From Amblyomma americanum (Eukaryota > Arthropoda > Arachnida > Ixodida > Ixodidae): 64,000 nt of DNA. How positions within the stretch are numbered: the stretch's first letter is position 1; every line of letters begins with the position of its first letter. A program made the translations under genes and the position numbers. The stretch is from NCBI RefSeq assembly GCF_052857255.1, contig NC_135497.1, forward strand, positions 197,957,986 through 198,021,985. The letters run 5' to 3'. The notes beneath the pieces were generated by a model. It was not told where the DNA came from, made no database searches, and saw nothing but the letters and a program-made list of their open reading frames with translations. Positions 58,901-64,000 of the stretch are shown piece after piece.

Positions 58901-59787
58901 TGAGAATCTTCATCTGCTTTGATGGTTCACTTGAAGCCCTCTTGTATCCTGTATCTAGTGCATTGTCTTTGGTGTGACTTATATGATGGGATATTGTTTA
59001 GGTAAAGAAATTAGTCGTAAGTCTGGAACAGTTTTTTACAAAGAGCTATCAAACTTGAGGCTTGTCAGTGGCAAGAGTGGCGCTGAGAGTATAGTGCACT
59101 GAACTAACTGCTCCCAGGAACCCAGCGGTAGTACAGTGGGTATAAGCTTTCTCCTGGCTTGGTGCTCAGGTTGCCTGGGGTGAATAGCTTGGGAAATGGG
59201 TCGTTGGCCTCACCTTATGTTGACAGTAAACCTTATGTCCTGAGAGTCTTTGTCCAAAGCTGCCCTTGCACCAAAAAAGTTCAGCATTATCATCATCGTC
59301 ATCATCAAGTAAACTCACAAAAACTCTTTTTAAATTAGTCTCATTGACAGTGAATGTGTCCAACTCATGGCTGTATCATGCTTAATCAGGCTGGAACTCA
59401 TGCTTGTGGCTAAATTTAGTGACACAAGTATCACTGATTCCTGTAAAATGTCAGCAGTAGTCAGCATGTGAGCAGTGTACCTGTGCTGTAATACTACACA
59501 TTTTATTAATGCTTCACCAGCTGATATGTTGGAGCTCTCTGTGCTGTTTAAAGTTTTAGAAGTAAGCATTTTATGTGTCATATCCTTTGCTGTTCCACTC
59601 ATCGTATAAACTGTTAGAATAATTTCAATTGCATAGCATCTTATTTGCTTGGGGGTATCTGCTTATGTGCAGAATATCAGCCTGAGCACCGCCCGTGCCG
59701 AAGGTATCCGGTGTGCACAGCTGCCAATAGATGAATTTATGGAGCGTTGTGGTGGTACAGGTTGCAAGATCCTTACTGTCAACCAGG
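34874..59787 (+). CDS. TRMT10B: tRNA (guanine-9-N1) methyltransferase, TRMT10B type, split gene (3' end outside window)
   Basis: Six coding exons on the plus strand join in phase: 34874-34975, 37095-37236, 40508-40635, 45704-45856, 57282-57434 and 59673-59787, 793 coding bases in all. TRMT10 enzymes are SPOUT-fold methyltransferases that put a methyl group on N1 of G9 in tRNAs using S-adenosylmethionine. The match to animal TRMT10B (from memory) covers the basic N-terminal region, CIDMGHTDYM, QLRRLYGSN, LIYLSPDAPDAL, YIIGGLVDE and AQLPIDEFM...LTVNQ. QLRRLYGSN and GGLVDE(S/T) favour the B paralogue over A. The roughly 35-50 C-terminal residues after LTVNQ were not found before 64000. Introns reach 11.4 kb and are full of transposons. 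An acceptor-like CTTTCCTCTTTGTTACAG 7 nt before the ATG suggests a non-coding first exon upstream. Confidence 0.9.
35826..36037 (+). mobile_element. Ruka-like SINE, diverged, in TRMT10B intron 1
   Basis: GGCTGCTGAACCCGAGGTTG then GGATTGAATCCCTGCC (mutated B box), CACTTCGATGGAGACAAAAT and GTGCTGTGCGATGTTAGTGC. The 5' part of the head is missing. Confidence 0.75.
36091..36333 (+). mobile_element. Ruka-like SINE, first subfamily
   Basis: Full head (GCCGCCACGATGGCTGAGTG, B box GGTTCGATCC), body with TTTCGATGGAGGCGAAATTC and GTACTGTGCGATGTCAGTGC, and a tail CCATAAACCAAACCAAACCA. The flanks AAAGCAATTTAG and AAAGCAGTGTAG look like a decayed target duplication. Confidence 0.88.
36861..36978 (-). mobile_element. 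Short hairpin retroposon family, member 8, exact target duplication
   Basis: A 118-bp insertion between two copies of GTGAATGGTCA (36850-36860 and 36979-36989). On the minus strand it reads GGAGTGAGAACTGCTTCTTG, then the core AGCTAGTTGGT and TCATTTAAAGGCAGC, then a body GACAAGGACGGAGGTGTTGT, a T-run, and CCATGTGCGCTGTTCTGC. The body is not a hairpin. Length and lead match the 116-bp copy at 34635-34750. Confidence 0.8.
37095..37236 (+). CDS. TRMT10B: TRMT10B coding exon 2
   Basis: Acceptor TTTTTCAG, donor GTAAGT, entering in phase 0 and leaving in phase 1. It encodes a highly basic helix beginning KNVARKLARYERVVTARRAK, matching the KNVQRK...KK.KRKQEK region of TRMT10B, likely involved in tRNA contact or nuclear localisation. 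Confidence 0.88.
38926..39737 (+). mobile_element. MITE with about 25-bp TIRs, carrying a SINE
   Basis: The left end CTTAAAGGGCAACTTGGGCG and the complement of the right end CTTTAAAGGGCAACTCCAAG are inverted partners. No transposase is inside. A Ruka-like SINE at 39096-39329 is inserted in it, so the MITE is the older element. Confidence 0.65.
39096..39329 (+). mobile_element. Ruka-like SINE nested in a MITE
   Basis: Head GTGCCGCTGCGGTGGCTCAG, B box GGTTTGATCCCAG, body with GTACTGTGCGATGTCAATGC and tail GCATAAACCAATC. Flanked by AACTGAGATG and AAGTGAGATG (9 of 10 identical), a target duplication. Confidence 0.9.
40508..40635 (+). CDS. TRMT10B: TRMT10B coding exon 3
   Basis: Acceptor ATTCCAG, donor GTGTGT. 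Completes the split Gly codon from exon 2 and ends in phase 0. After a variable linker it encodes PCVCIDMGHTDYMTDK, the first strand and motif of the SPOUT domain (family: CIDLS...YMS.K). Confidence 0.9.
40991..41870 (+). mobile_element. Pogo/Tigger-like DNA transposon, internally deleted
   Basis: Ends are inverted partners: TACCCTAAAGACCTTAATAT then AGGTCG on the left, and the complement of the right end TACTGTAAAAACCGGAGTAT then AGGTCG. From ATG 41237 the frame starts MSGTQQQFTVAFKKNATGYA, then after a frame change CEKSIRYWWRQKQR and LRARSLPVTAKCIRVKAAEI. This matches the Psq-type helix-turn-helix DNA-binding region of pogo/Tigger transposases. The DDE catalytic domain is absent: the frame jumps to a short acidic C-terminus (DDEREILLKNWPGVDMSS). 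It would be non-autonomous. Confidence 0.75.
42659..43002. repeat. 344-bp near-perfect palindrome (fold-back element)
   Basis: Centred at about 42830.5 with arms of roughly 165 nt. The outer part AGCTTTTATTTGGAAA...ATGTGCATCTTAAC and its complement are nearly identical, and similarity decays towards both the middle and the edges. As a result both strands encode almost the same 71-residue frame (beginning MQSQLSL), which is a by-product of symmetry and not a gene. Lies in TRMT10B intron 3. Confidence 0.85.
43423..44971 (+). pseudogene. Tigger-like DNA transposon, transposase decayed
   Basis: TIRs at 43423-43448 (CAGTCAAACCCGATTATGCC) and 44946-44971 (complement CAGTTGAACCTGCACATATC). The transposase N-terminus starts MASAQRENLLFSMKLEII at about 43831, a stop interrupts it, and KVATVYKIPRSTLSTILKNQ follows: the CENP-B/Psq helix-turn-helix of Tigger proteins. 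The acidic C-terminal part (VYDLWNQLSKFPGSVCDGAS, then DFVSADDSVETAGEL) lies at about 44445-44600. Most of the DDE domain is missing or unrecognisable. About 1.5 kb against roughly 2.5 kb for intact elements. Confidence 0.82.
45704..45856 (+). CDS. TRMT10B: TRMT10B coding exon 4
   Basis: Acceptor TTTTTGCAG, donor GTTAGT, 51 codons, phase 0 at both ends. It starts ELNKLSSQLRRLYGSNRHSC and ends GFERYS. QLRRLYGSN is diagnostic for the B paralogue as I recall it. The following intron of 11.4 kb holds the MITEs, SINEs and the I-type LINE. Confidence 0.93.
46370..46865 (+). mobile_element. Probable MITE
   Basis: Left ATACCTAGCCAAGCATCCAC and the complement of the right end GTACCGTAAAATACCGAGCA then TCCGTCC share AGCATCC.(C)CC and nearby text. 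There is no coding capacity. TIR match is weak, so limits are uncertain. Confidence 0.4.
47145..47515 (+). repeat. Dispersed non-coding repeat, copy A
   Basis: Begins GTTTAAAGGGCCACAGAAAG and continues with TTTAAAATGCTTGCACTATG, CAGGCCACCGAGTGTCCATG and TTTGGCGCGAAAACCTGGCA. An opposite-strand copy lies at 49630-50060. No ORF is conserved between the two, so this is a non-coding mobile repeat or a shared structural element. Confidence 0.75.
47821..48065 (+). mobile_element. Second tRNA-headed SINE family, full copy
   Basis: The head has an A-box-like GTGGCCTAGTGGTTTGAGCA and B-box GGGTTCGATTCCC, with CTTCACATGCGGGA between them, closest by eye to a tRNA-Val(CAC) plan. The body GATGCAATGGGTACAAGCTT, then TGCCTGGGAAATGGGTC, ends TTGCGCCATTAAAAAAAATC. 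Flanks GCAGCTGTGGCGGAGC and TCAGCTGCAGTGGAGC look like a decayed target duplication. A truncated relative is at 59117-59311. Confidence 0.75.
49630..50060 (-). repeat. Dispersed non-coding repeat, copy B
   Basis: On the minus strand it reads TTAAAGGGCCCCAGAAAAGG, TTTAAAATGATTGCATTATG, CAGGCCACCAAGCGTTCATG and TTTTGCGCGAAACCTAGCAT, matching copy A at 47145-47515 in order and spacing. It extends about 60 bp further. Confidence 0.75.
50483..51730 (+). pseudogene. I-type LINE ORF1 (Gag-like), broken
   Basis: Continuity runs through three frames: 50483-50842 (frame 2, ending FENFL then stops), about 50878-51040 (frame 1, GVISDDDLKYLTETDLLEGS), 51054-51299 (frame 0) and 51227-51730 (frame 2). Frame 0 carries CCHC-type knuckles CYKCQSYGHGSQSC, CAKCASHDHSAENC and CTNCVGSHPAYSWSC, which bind nucleic acid in I/Jockey ORF1 proteins. 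The C-terminal part has KEKISFREARKRLSL and a Pro/Ser-rich tail. Confidence 0.85.
51763..55367 (+). pseudogene. I-type LINE ORF2, broken
   Basis: Starts MAFLVHWNCRGLLHNYTDVT (endonuclease motif WNCRGL) at 51763, 33 nt after ORF1, then stops and shifts. The endonuclease middle is largely lost. The reverse transcriptase runs from about 52990 to 54300 with YRPIALTSCLAKTFE, FFDMEKAYDTTW and GVPQGCILS. A stop at 53639-53641 precedes LYVDDLQIS (YVDD at 53672-53683) in the same frame. RNase H has YYTDGLKT, IYTDSLSVLTAL and WVPSHVGIKGNERAD. The C-terminus CTCGELTVNHILFSC is the CCHC motif common in this group. Confidence 0.88.
56367..56611 (+). mobile_element. Ruka-like SINE with exact 10-bp target duplication
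   Basis: Head AGGCCGCTGCAGTGGCTCAG, B box GGGTTCGATCCC, TTTCGATGGAGGCGAAATTC, and a body with GTGCTGTGCGATATCGGTGC. The 3' end is CCATAAAGCCATAAACCC. Flanked by AGAACTGAAG at 56357-56366 and 56612-56621. Confidence 0.93.
57050..57109 (+). repeat. 20-bp minisatellite, three copies
   Basis: Three identical units GAAAAATAAAATGCTGTAAG in tandem just upstream of TRMT10B exon 5. Each contains AATAAA. Confidence 0.95.
57282..57434 (+). CDS. TRMT10B: TRMT10B coding exon 5
   Basis: Acceptor in a T-run followed by CCAAAG, donor GTATTT, 51 codons, phase 0. It encodes FPKESLIYLSPDAPDAL and IVYIIGGLVDETVHK, the most conserved stretch of the TRMT10 SPOUT fold, including the GGLVDE S-adenosylmethionine-binding loop. 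Confidence 0.95.
57884..57960 (+). mobile_element. Possible Tigger-like/MITE terminus
   Basis: ATACCATATTTACTTGCATA then ATGAACC and GGGTGCGTTCATCAAG resemble the terminal stretch of pogo-like elements in arthropods. No partner terminus was found nearby. Confidence 0.3.
58090..58925 (-). pseudogene. BEL/Pao retrotransposon protease-region remnant
   Basis: On the minus strand, from about 58905, GSGSQRTFLRKDVSSKLKS is followed by VMGEIDHSFHILGN, VQLQLQSQFND, APTISEGIDC and SLLIGTDQM. The order matches the aspartic protease region of BEL/Pao Pol (.D.GSQ.TFI...L, ...LIG.D..W) as I know it. The aspartate expected before SGSQ is Gly here, so the protease would be inactive. Stops follow after about 58530. 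No LTRs were recognised. Confidence 0.6.
59117..59311 (+). mobile_element. Second SINE family, 5'-truncated copy
   Basis: AGTACAGTGGGTATAAGCTT, TGGGAAATGGGTCGTTGGCC and CCTTGCACCAAAAAAGTTCA match the body of the copy at 47821-48065 in order. The tRNA head is missing. It ends in an ATC/TCATCATC run. Confidence 0.7.
59673..59787 (+). CDS. TRMT10B: TRMT10B coding exon 6
   Basis: Acceptor ATGTGCAG, donor GTAAGT, 38 codons plus one base (phase 1). It encodes ARAEGIRCAQLPIDEFMERC and ends KILTVNQ, where family members continue with V(F/Y)(D/E)IL. That continuation is not found in the remaining 4.2 kb. Confidence 0.93.
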
Positions 59788-60891
59788 GTAAGTAGCCCGA
59801 TACAGTATTTCTGGCAGTAATTTATTTATTTGTTTGTTGGTTCTTGACAGTGGCACAGAGCAGAAACCGCTCTTTAAAGATGCTTTCTCCCTGTTCTACA
59901 CTTACCTGTTGTTTCACGCTTCATATAAGGTACCATGAAAGTAAACCAAACTTTCCTGTCATGAGATATTTTAAAGGAACAAAACATTATTTTCAACTGC
60001 ATGGTTGGCACATTTGTGTGTGCCTCCAATGCACTTAGCCCTCACTGCAAGAAGGCTGAAGAGGTGGCAACACTTTTACTTTGTAAGCGTATGAGTGTCA
60101 TTAGGCATAAATGCTGGCATGTGCCTGTGTGGCCGCCGGGTGAAGCCTCTGGCATCTGCAGCAAGTGGTGCGCTAGTGAGCTGAATACAAGGAACACCCT
60201 CGACGAGAGGCAAGAAGAAAAAAAAAGGCCACCACCATCTGGAAGACGAAGTAACCAGCGTTAGCTTTATTGGCCATGCGTAAACGAAAGTCTTTCCGCA
60301 TCCAGCGGGGCCAGTGAAGAAAACCCTGAGCGGTTCGGAAAAGTAACAACTTTTGCACCTAGCGGAGTGATCGACGCCCAGTGAAATCTATCAGAGAAGT
60401 TATGATGCACGTCTGCCCGTTGTCGAGTTCCACCCCCTCAAGACACATTCAAAACGGAATTTGCTTCGTTTGGGGGGTCAAGGTGGGCCTAGAATTTCGC
60501 TTGCGGTGCGATATGGTAACGCTTCAATTAGCAGTTGCATGTATGCAATGTTTACCTGTTATTTAACTGTGGTTTTATTTCTATACCACAATCCATTGGG
60601 TTTTATTTGCCTCCCAAATTCAGTACACAACTGTCCCCAGATGGGTGCCTCTTGTGGTGGTAACATATAGGCGGAACGAATGTATGCATATATAGCTATG
60701 CATATATAGCGGTCCCGTTACTGGACACCTTTCCTACCCTTTATAGGATATTTTTAGTGGGGGTGAGGGGTGAAAGGGATGGGAGGGCACAACCAATTTT
60801 AATGCCTGTCATCTTGGACTCGAGAAACCGAAACTATGCCGCTATTGTAGATAGCGCTACAAGCCTCAATGCGAGATGTGCTGTTTTCTAG

Positions 60892-61030
60892 TTGCTGCCA
60901 CAGATCGTGCTGTGATTTCCGGGTGGTTGCAGACCCCACAAAATCTCGAAACGTGACAAGTAGTTGCTGCCACAGATGGCGCTGTGATCTCAGGGTGGTA
61001 GCAGATTTCACAAAATCTCTAAACGCGATG
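60892..61030 (+). repeat. 70-bp tandem duplication
   Basis: Two diverged units beginning TAGTTGCTGCCACAGAT at about 60892 and 60962 and ending ACAAAATCTC.AAACG. About 80 percent alike by eye. Confidence 0.8.
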
Positions 61031-61530
61031 AATAAGAGCTAGCACTCTTAAAAGCAACGCCCACAAGCGAGCGGCAGTGCGGAGAGAGGGAAAGCGGTGT
61101 GCCGAAAGTGAGCGCCTCAGTATATGTGAGCGAGTGAGCATCATCACTGATCCAGTGCAACGCGAAGTAATAATATAACAAATGTAAAAGCATGCAAAAA
61201 AACTGTTAATGAGCTATAAAGGCAGCCAGAGTAAACCAAAGTATAAATGCAGTAGATGCAAAGCATAAAATCTTTAGCGAGCCATAAAGCCAGCCAGAGT
61301 AAAGCGAAAATAATTGGCGCTACTTTCAGGCAGTGGGATGCAGCAAAAGAGAAAAGCGTCATCCTAAAAGCATATTCTGCTTACGCAGTTCATTGCAGCA
61401 GACCATCTGAGCGTCTGTCACTTTTTTTTCTTTGCAACCTTCACCACTAAAGTTTAACAGGGGAGCCATGCTAGCTAGCGTTAAACCAAAGCTGACTAGC
61501 ATAAACCAAAGCTTTTGGAAGACTGAGTTA

Positions 61531-61754
61531 GGTTTATGAGGGTTTAGCTTCCCAAAGCGACTCGGGCTATGAGGGGTGTCATGTGACGGGCTCTAGAAAT
61601 TTCGACTACCAGGGGTTCTTGTGAACTGACATCGCACAGTACACGGGCCTCTAGGATTTCGCCTCCATTGAAATGTGACCGCTGTGGCCAGGATCGAACC
61701 CGTCTCGTTCGGGTCAGCAGCCGAGCGTCATAACCAATGAACCACCGCGGTGGC
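61531..61754 (-). mobile_element. Ruka-like SINE with 15-bp target duplication
   Basis: On the minus strand: CCACCGCGGTGGTTCATTGG, head with GGGTTCGATCCTGG, CACATTTCAATGGAGGCGAA, and body GTACTGTGCGATGTCAGTTC. The flanks TGGAAGACTGAGTTA (61516-61530) and TGGAAGACTTGAGTTA (61755-61770) are a target duplication with one indel. Confidence 0.9.
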
Positions 61755-61800
61755 TGGAAGACTTGAGTTACAGTGCACATGATGAAATGCTAATGGGCCT

Positions 61801-61990
61801 GTCACACTAGGCCAACAGTCGGCCGATTCAGTCTGCCAAACCATGTTGACGTGATATCTGGCTCTATGTCACACTGCGGCGACTAAAACAGTCGGCCGAC
61901 TGTCGGTGTCAGCGCCAGGCCTCCCACAAGACGGCAGTTGGCCGATGGTCCGCAAACTCCCATGTCACACTAGCGAGACAATGTGCGAGA
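61801..61990 (+). repeat. Internally repetitive non-coding element
   Basis: GTCACACT occurs at 61801, 61868 and 61964, each near a variant of AGTCGGCCGA (CAGTCGGCCGATTC, CAGTCGGCCGACTGTCGG, CAGTTGGCCGATGG). It may be a small transposon or a diverged tandem repeat; no ORF. Confidence 0.45.
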
Positions 61991-62284
61991 CCGCCCGCCG
62001 ACTTGGCCCTTTCTCGTTCTCACCCTTCTTTTGTTATTTCCTGTTATGCAAAATTCATGGGCCGGGACGCTTCATTTCTAACTCTTTAAATAAAATCCCA
62101 CCATAGTAAAACAAACTCCTTAACAATCATGATTATGAACCTAGATTGAGTGAAACCCAGTACTGAGCGGCACTTATTGCTGGGTCAGAAAGGCATTGCT
62201 TGAAAAATAAATCCAGTCGCTCGCGGGTAAACAAGACTGGAGAGATTATTTAAGGCTAAAATAAAAAGAAGAAAAAAATTTTAG

Positions 62285-62365
62285 ACCACGCGGATTCGAA
62301 CTAGGAACATCCAGAATGAGAAGCTAGCTGGTTTCGCACCGATGCCACAGCTCAGGCCGCTGCGG
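62285..62365 (-). mobile_element. Third tRNA-headed element (fragment)
   Basis: On the minus strand: GCGGCCTGAGCTGTGGCATC (A-box-like), CTTCTCATTCTGGATGTTCC, then AGTTCGAATCCGCGTGGTC (B box), followed by AAAATTTTTTTC. The anticodon-arm wording suggests a tRNA-Met/Glu-like origin but is uncertain. It differs from both other SINE heads. Confidence 0.5.
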
Positions 62366-62589
62366 AACTAGCCAGCACCATAATGGAACTTCTCTAGTCA
62401 CCCCTTTAATACCAACCCGTCCCATGATAAAATAGCTATGCTTGATTTTCGTGACGCCTTGAGCAGTGGATCTAGCAGATGCCAGGCGAGTCACGAACCA
62501 GCAGCAGCAAGCGCCTATAGGATGAAATTTGCTTGTATTGTAGTTATCACTTCAACCATCACCTTGGCATTGTCCAATAATCCTCAGAA

Positions 62590-63715
62590 ATGATACCTTT
62601 ATGGACATTCATCTATTCAAATTGAAGCTCCTTCTGTTTTTGATAATCTTAGCTTTGTACTTTGAAAATGCTTTTTCTACGTCAAATGATGTTAGTAGCC
62701 CGAACCTAAAATATGAGAGTTCATAGGGGCTTAGGCCCTCATGTGATGTCGCCGTATTCTCTCCATGTAGAAGATCTCTGATTTTGGAAAGAGTTTCAGT
62801 ACCTCTATTTTTTTCTACCAGTTGTTTCATCTTCGTTGAAGCAGTAGCGCCCTTTCCTTCCAGTGCCCAAAGTGCTGCTTGTACTTCGACTATCATGATT
62901 CATCTGTTGAGAGTCCAGCCTTTTCTAACTTTGTCATCCCTTCCGTCAGTGTTAAGAAATTTGCAGTGATGTATGCCAGGTTTCTTTCCATGCTTGCCTC
63001 TTTGAACATGGGTTTTGCTTTGACCACACACACAGCATCTTCCTTGATTTCCTCAAAGACAGATTTAATCACTTCAAAGTGCCGTGCCTAGTATATTGCT
63101 GCATTTATCCATGTTTCCCATCAAGTCAAAACTGGCTTTGGTGGCAGAGGAATGTCGGTTTCTGTTGCGTGGAAGGCAGTAATTCTTGACTGGGATTTAA
63201 GGACCACCTGTTTTGTGCTGGACACTAATGCATCCACTTGGGGAAAAGAGAGCCAGACACATTCGGCGACACGATGCAGTGCATGAACAATGCGGTCAGG
63301 TAAACCACCTTTTTGTATAAAAGCTTGAGACCCTTTCCTGCCTTGCATATGTAGGGTGTCCCATCCGTGACAAACAAAAGTACATTCTTACATTAAATAT
63401 TTCTTGGCCATAGAAGCTCCATAGGTCAAGTAAAAAATTGAGCTATCGTCGAATGGCTCACCTTTTCAAGAACATGTGCATTGAGCAGGATTGCTCGTCC
63501 GGCTTTCTCTGGGCTCATTGTTCTGACAATGAAGCTGGCCACAAAGTGTCTGCGAGCATCTGTGGTTTTGTCGACTGACACCCAAATGTAATTGTTTCCA
63601 ATTCCATGTCTGATTTTGGTGAGAGTATCCTTGTAGCACTTTCTAACGTATCTCTTACGAAGCGCTCATTCATCTGGAACATGCTACTTGGTGCACTTGT
63701 TCAGAAAGCTCCCAA
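62590..63715 (-). pseudogene. hAT-like (CGGBP1-like) transposase remnant
   Basis: On the minus strand, across several frameshifts and stops: WVSVDKTTDARRHFVASFIV (about 63600), LFVTDG, HALHRVAECVWLSFPQVDAL, LPPKPVLT, HFEVIKSVFEEI, NLAYITANF, LSKIRDLLHGENTATSHEGL and SFDVEKAFSKYKAKIIKNRR. The last is the C-terminal dimerisation-type motif of hAT-like and CGGBP1-like proteins (VE..FS.YK). Tick genomes carry many such copies, as I recall. The breaks show it is inactive. Coordinates are approximate. Confidence 0.7.
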
Positions 63716-63729
63716 GATAGTGCACTGTT

Positions 63730-64000
63730 GGTTACCGTATTTACAGTCGACGACCGAAAATTCGGACACCTTATTTTTCGGACATGCTTGATTATTCGGA
63801 TTTTTTCACGGCACCACAACATGGCCCATAGAGCCAATGTATAAGAGCTCCTGAAATTTCGGACGCATCGCAACTGAGCGCTCGATTTTTCGAACCTCGT
63901 TTGCACTTGCCACCAACACCCAAGCTGCCATAAAATGTGTACTGTGGAACCTCATTAATTCAAACCGCAGGAGAGATCGAAAACTTGATCAAACAAAATG
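63730..64000 (+). mobile_element. Possible DNA transposon end running off the window
   Basis: TACAGTCGACGACCGAAAAT then TCGGACACC and ATTATTCGGAT, with TTTTCGAACCTCG later, resemble the TTCGGA-rich termini of Tigger-like elements. GTGGAACCTCATTAATTCAA near 63952 is a second such motif. No transposase is visible. Confidence 0.35.

Overview
The window looks like nuclear genomic DNA of a hard tick, probably a metastriate species of the Rhipicephalus/Dermacentor group. The main evidence is at least eleven copies or fragments of a tRNA-headed SINE that resembles the tick 'Ruka' type. It has an A/B-box head, a body ending in TGCGATGTCAGTGCACGTTA, and some copies have an (ATT)n tail. A split host gene with long introns and a dense mix of non-LTR, LTR and DNA transposon remnants point the same way. 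There are no prokaryotic operons, rRNAs or CRISPR arrays. The species call is inference from repeat content only.

Layout. 1-9 kb: CpG-rich then AT-richer DNA with no gene I can support. 9.7-11.2 kb: two SINE pieces and an uninterrupted (CA)n tract of about 823 bp. 12-13.3 kb: a decayed LINE reverse transcriptase. 15.1-20.3 kb: a nearly full-length CR1/Jockey-type LINE whose 5' UTR is three and a bit tandem 301-bp monomers. 22.3-26.8 kb: a complete Ty3/gypsy LTR retrotransposon on the minus strand, with 176-bp LTRs that differ at two sites, a 5-bp target duplication, a tRNA-Ser-like primer site and a polypurine tract. 27.5-32.3 kb: low-complexity tracts, a cluster of nuclear-receptor half-sites and a CpG-rich promoter-like segment. 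32.5-34.1 kb: a pile of SINEs, including one nested in another with a 14-bp target duplication.

The right half (34.87 to beyond 59.79 kb) is one host gene on the plus strand: a TRMT10B-type tRNA (guanine-9-N1) methyltransferase. Six coding exons have matching splice sites and phases; the last exon appears to lie beyond the window. Its introns contain Tigger-like DNA transposons, MITEs, SINEs, a long palindrome and a dead I-type LINE with an RNase H domain. A BEL/Pao protease remnant, a second SINE family and a hAT-like (CGGBP1-like) transposase remnant follow.

The most interesting signal is a dispersed family of short (about 116-140 bp) elements. They share a 5' lead with core GGGC[G/T]AGTTGGT followed by a hypervariable A/C/G-rich body that is often a near-perfect hairpin. 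I count eight loci. Two have exact 14-bp and 11-bp target duplications, one has the huge (CA)n tract as its body, and one sits at the 5' end of the CR1-type LINE inside a shared 9-bp direct repeat. I cannot assign them to any family I know.
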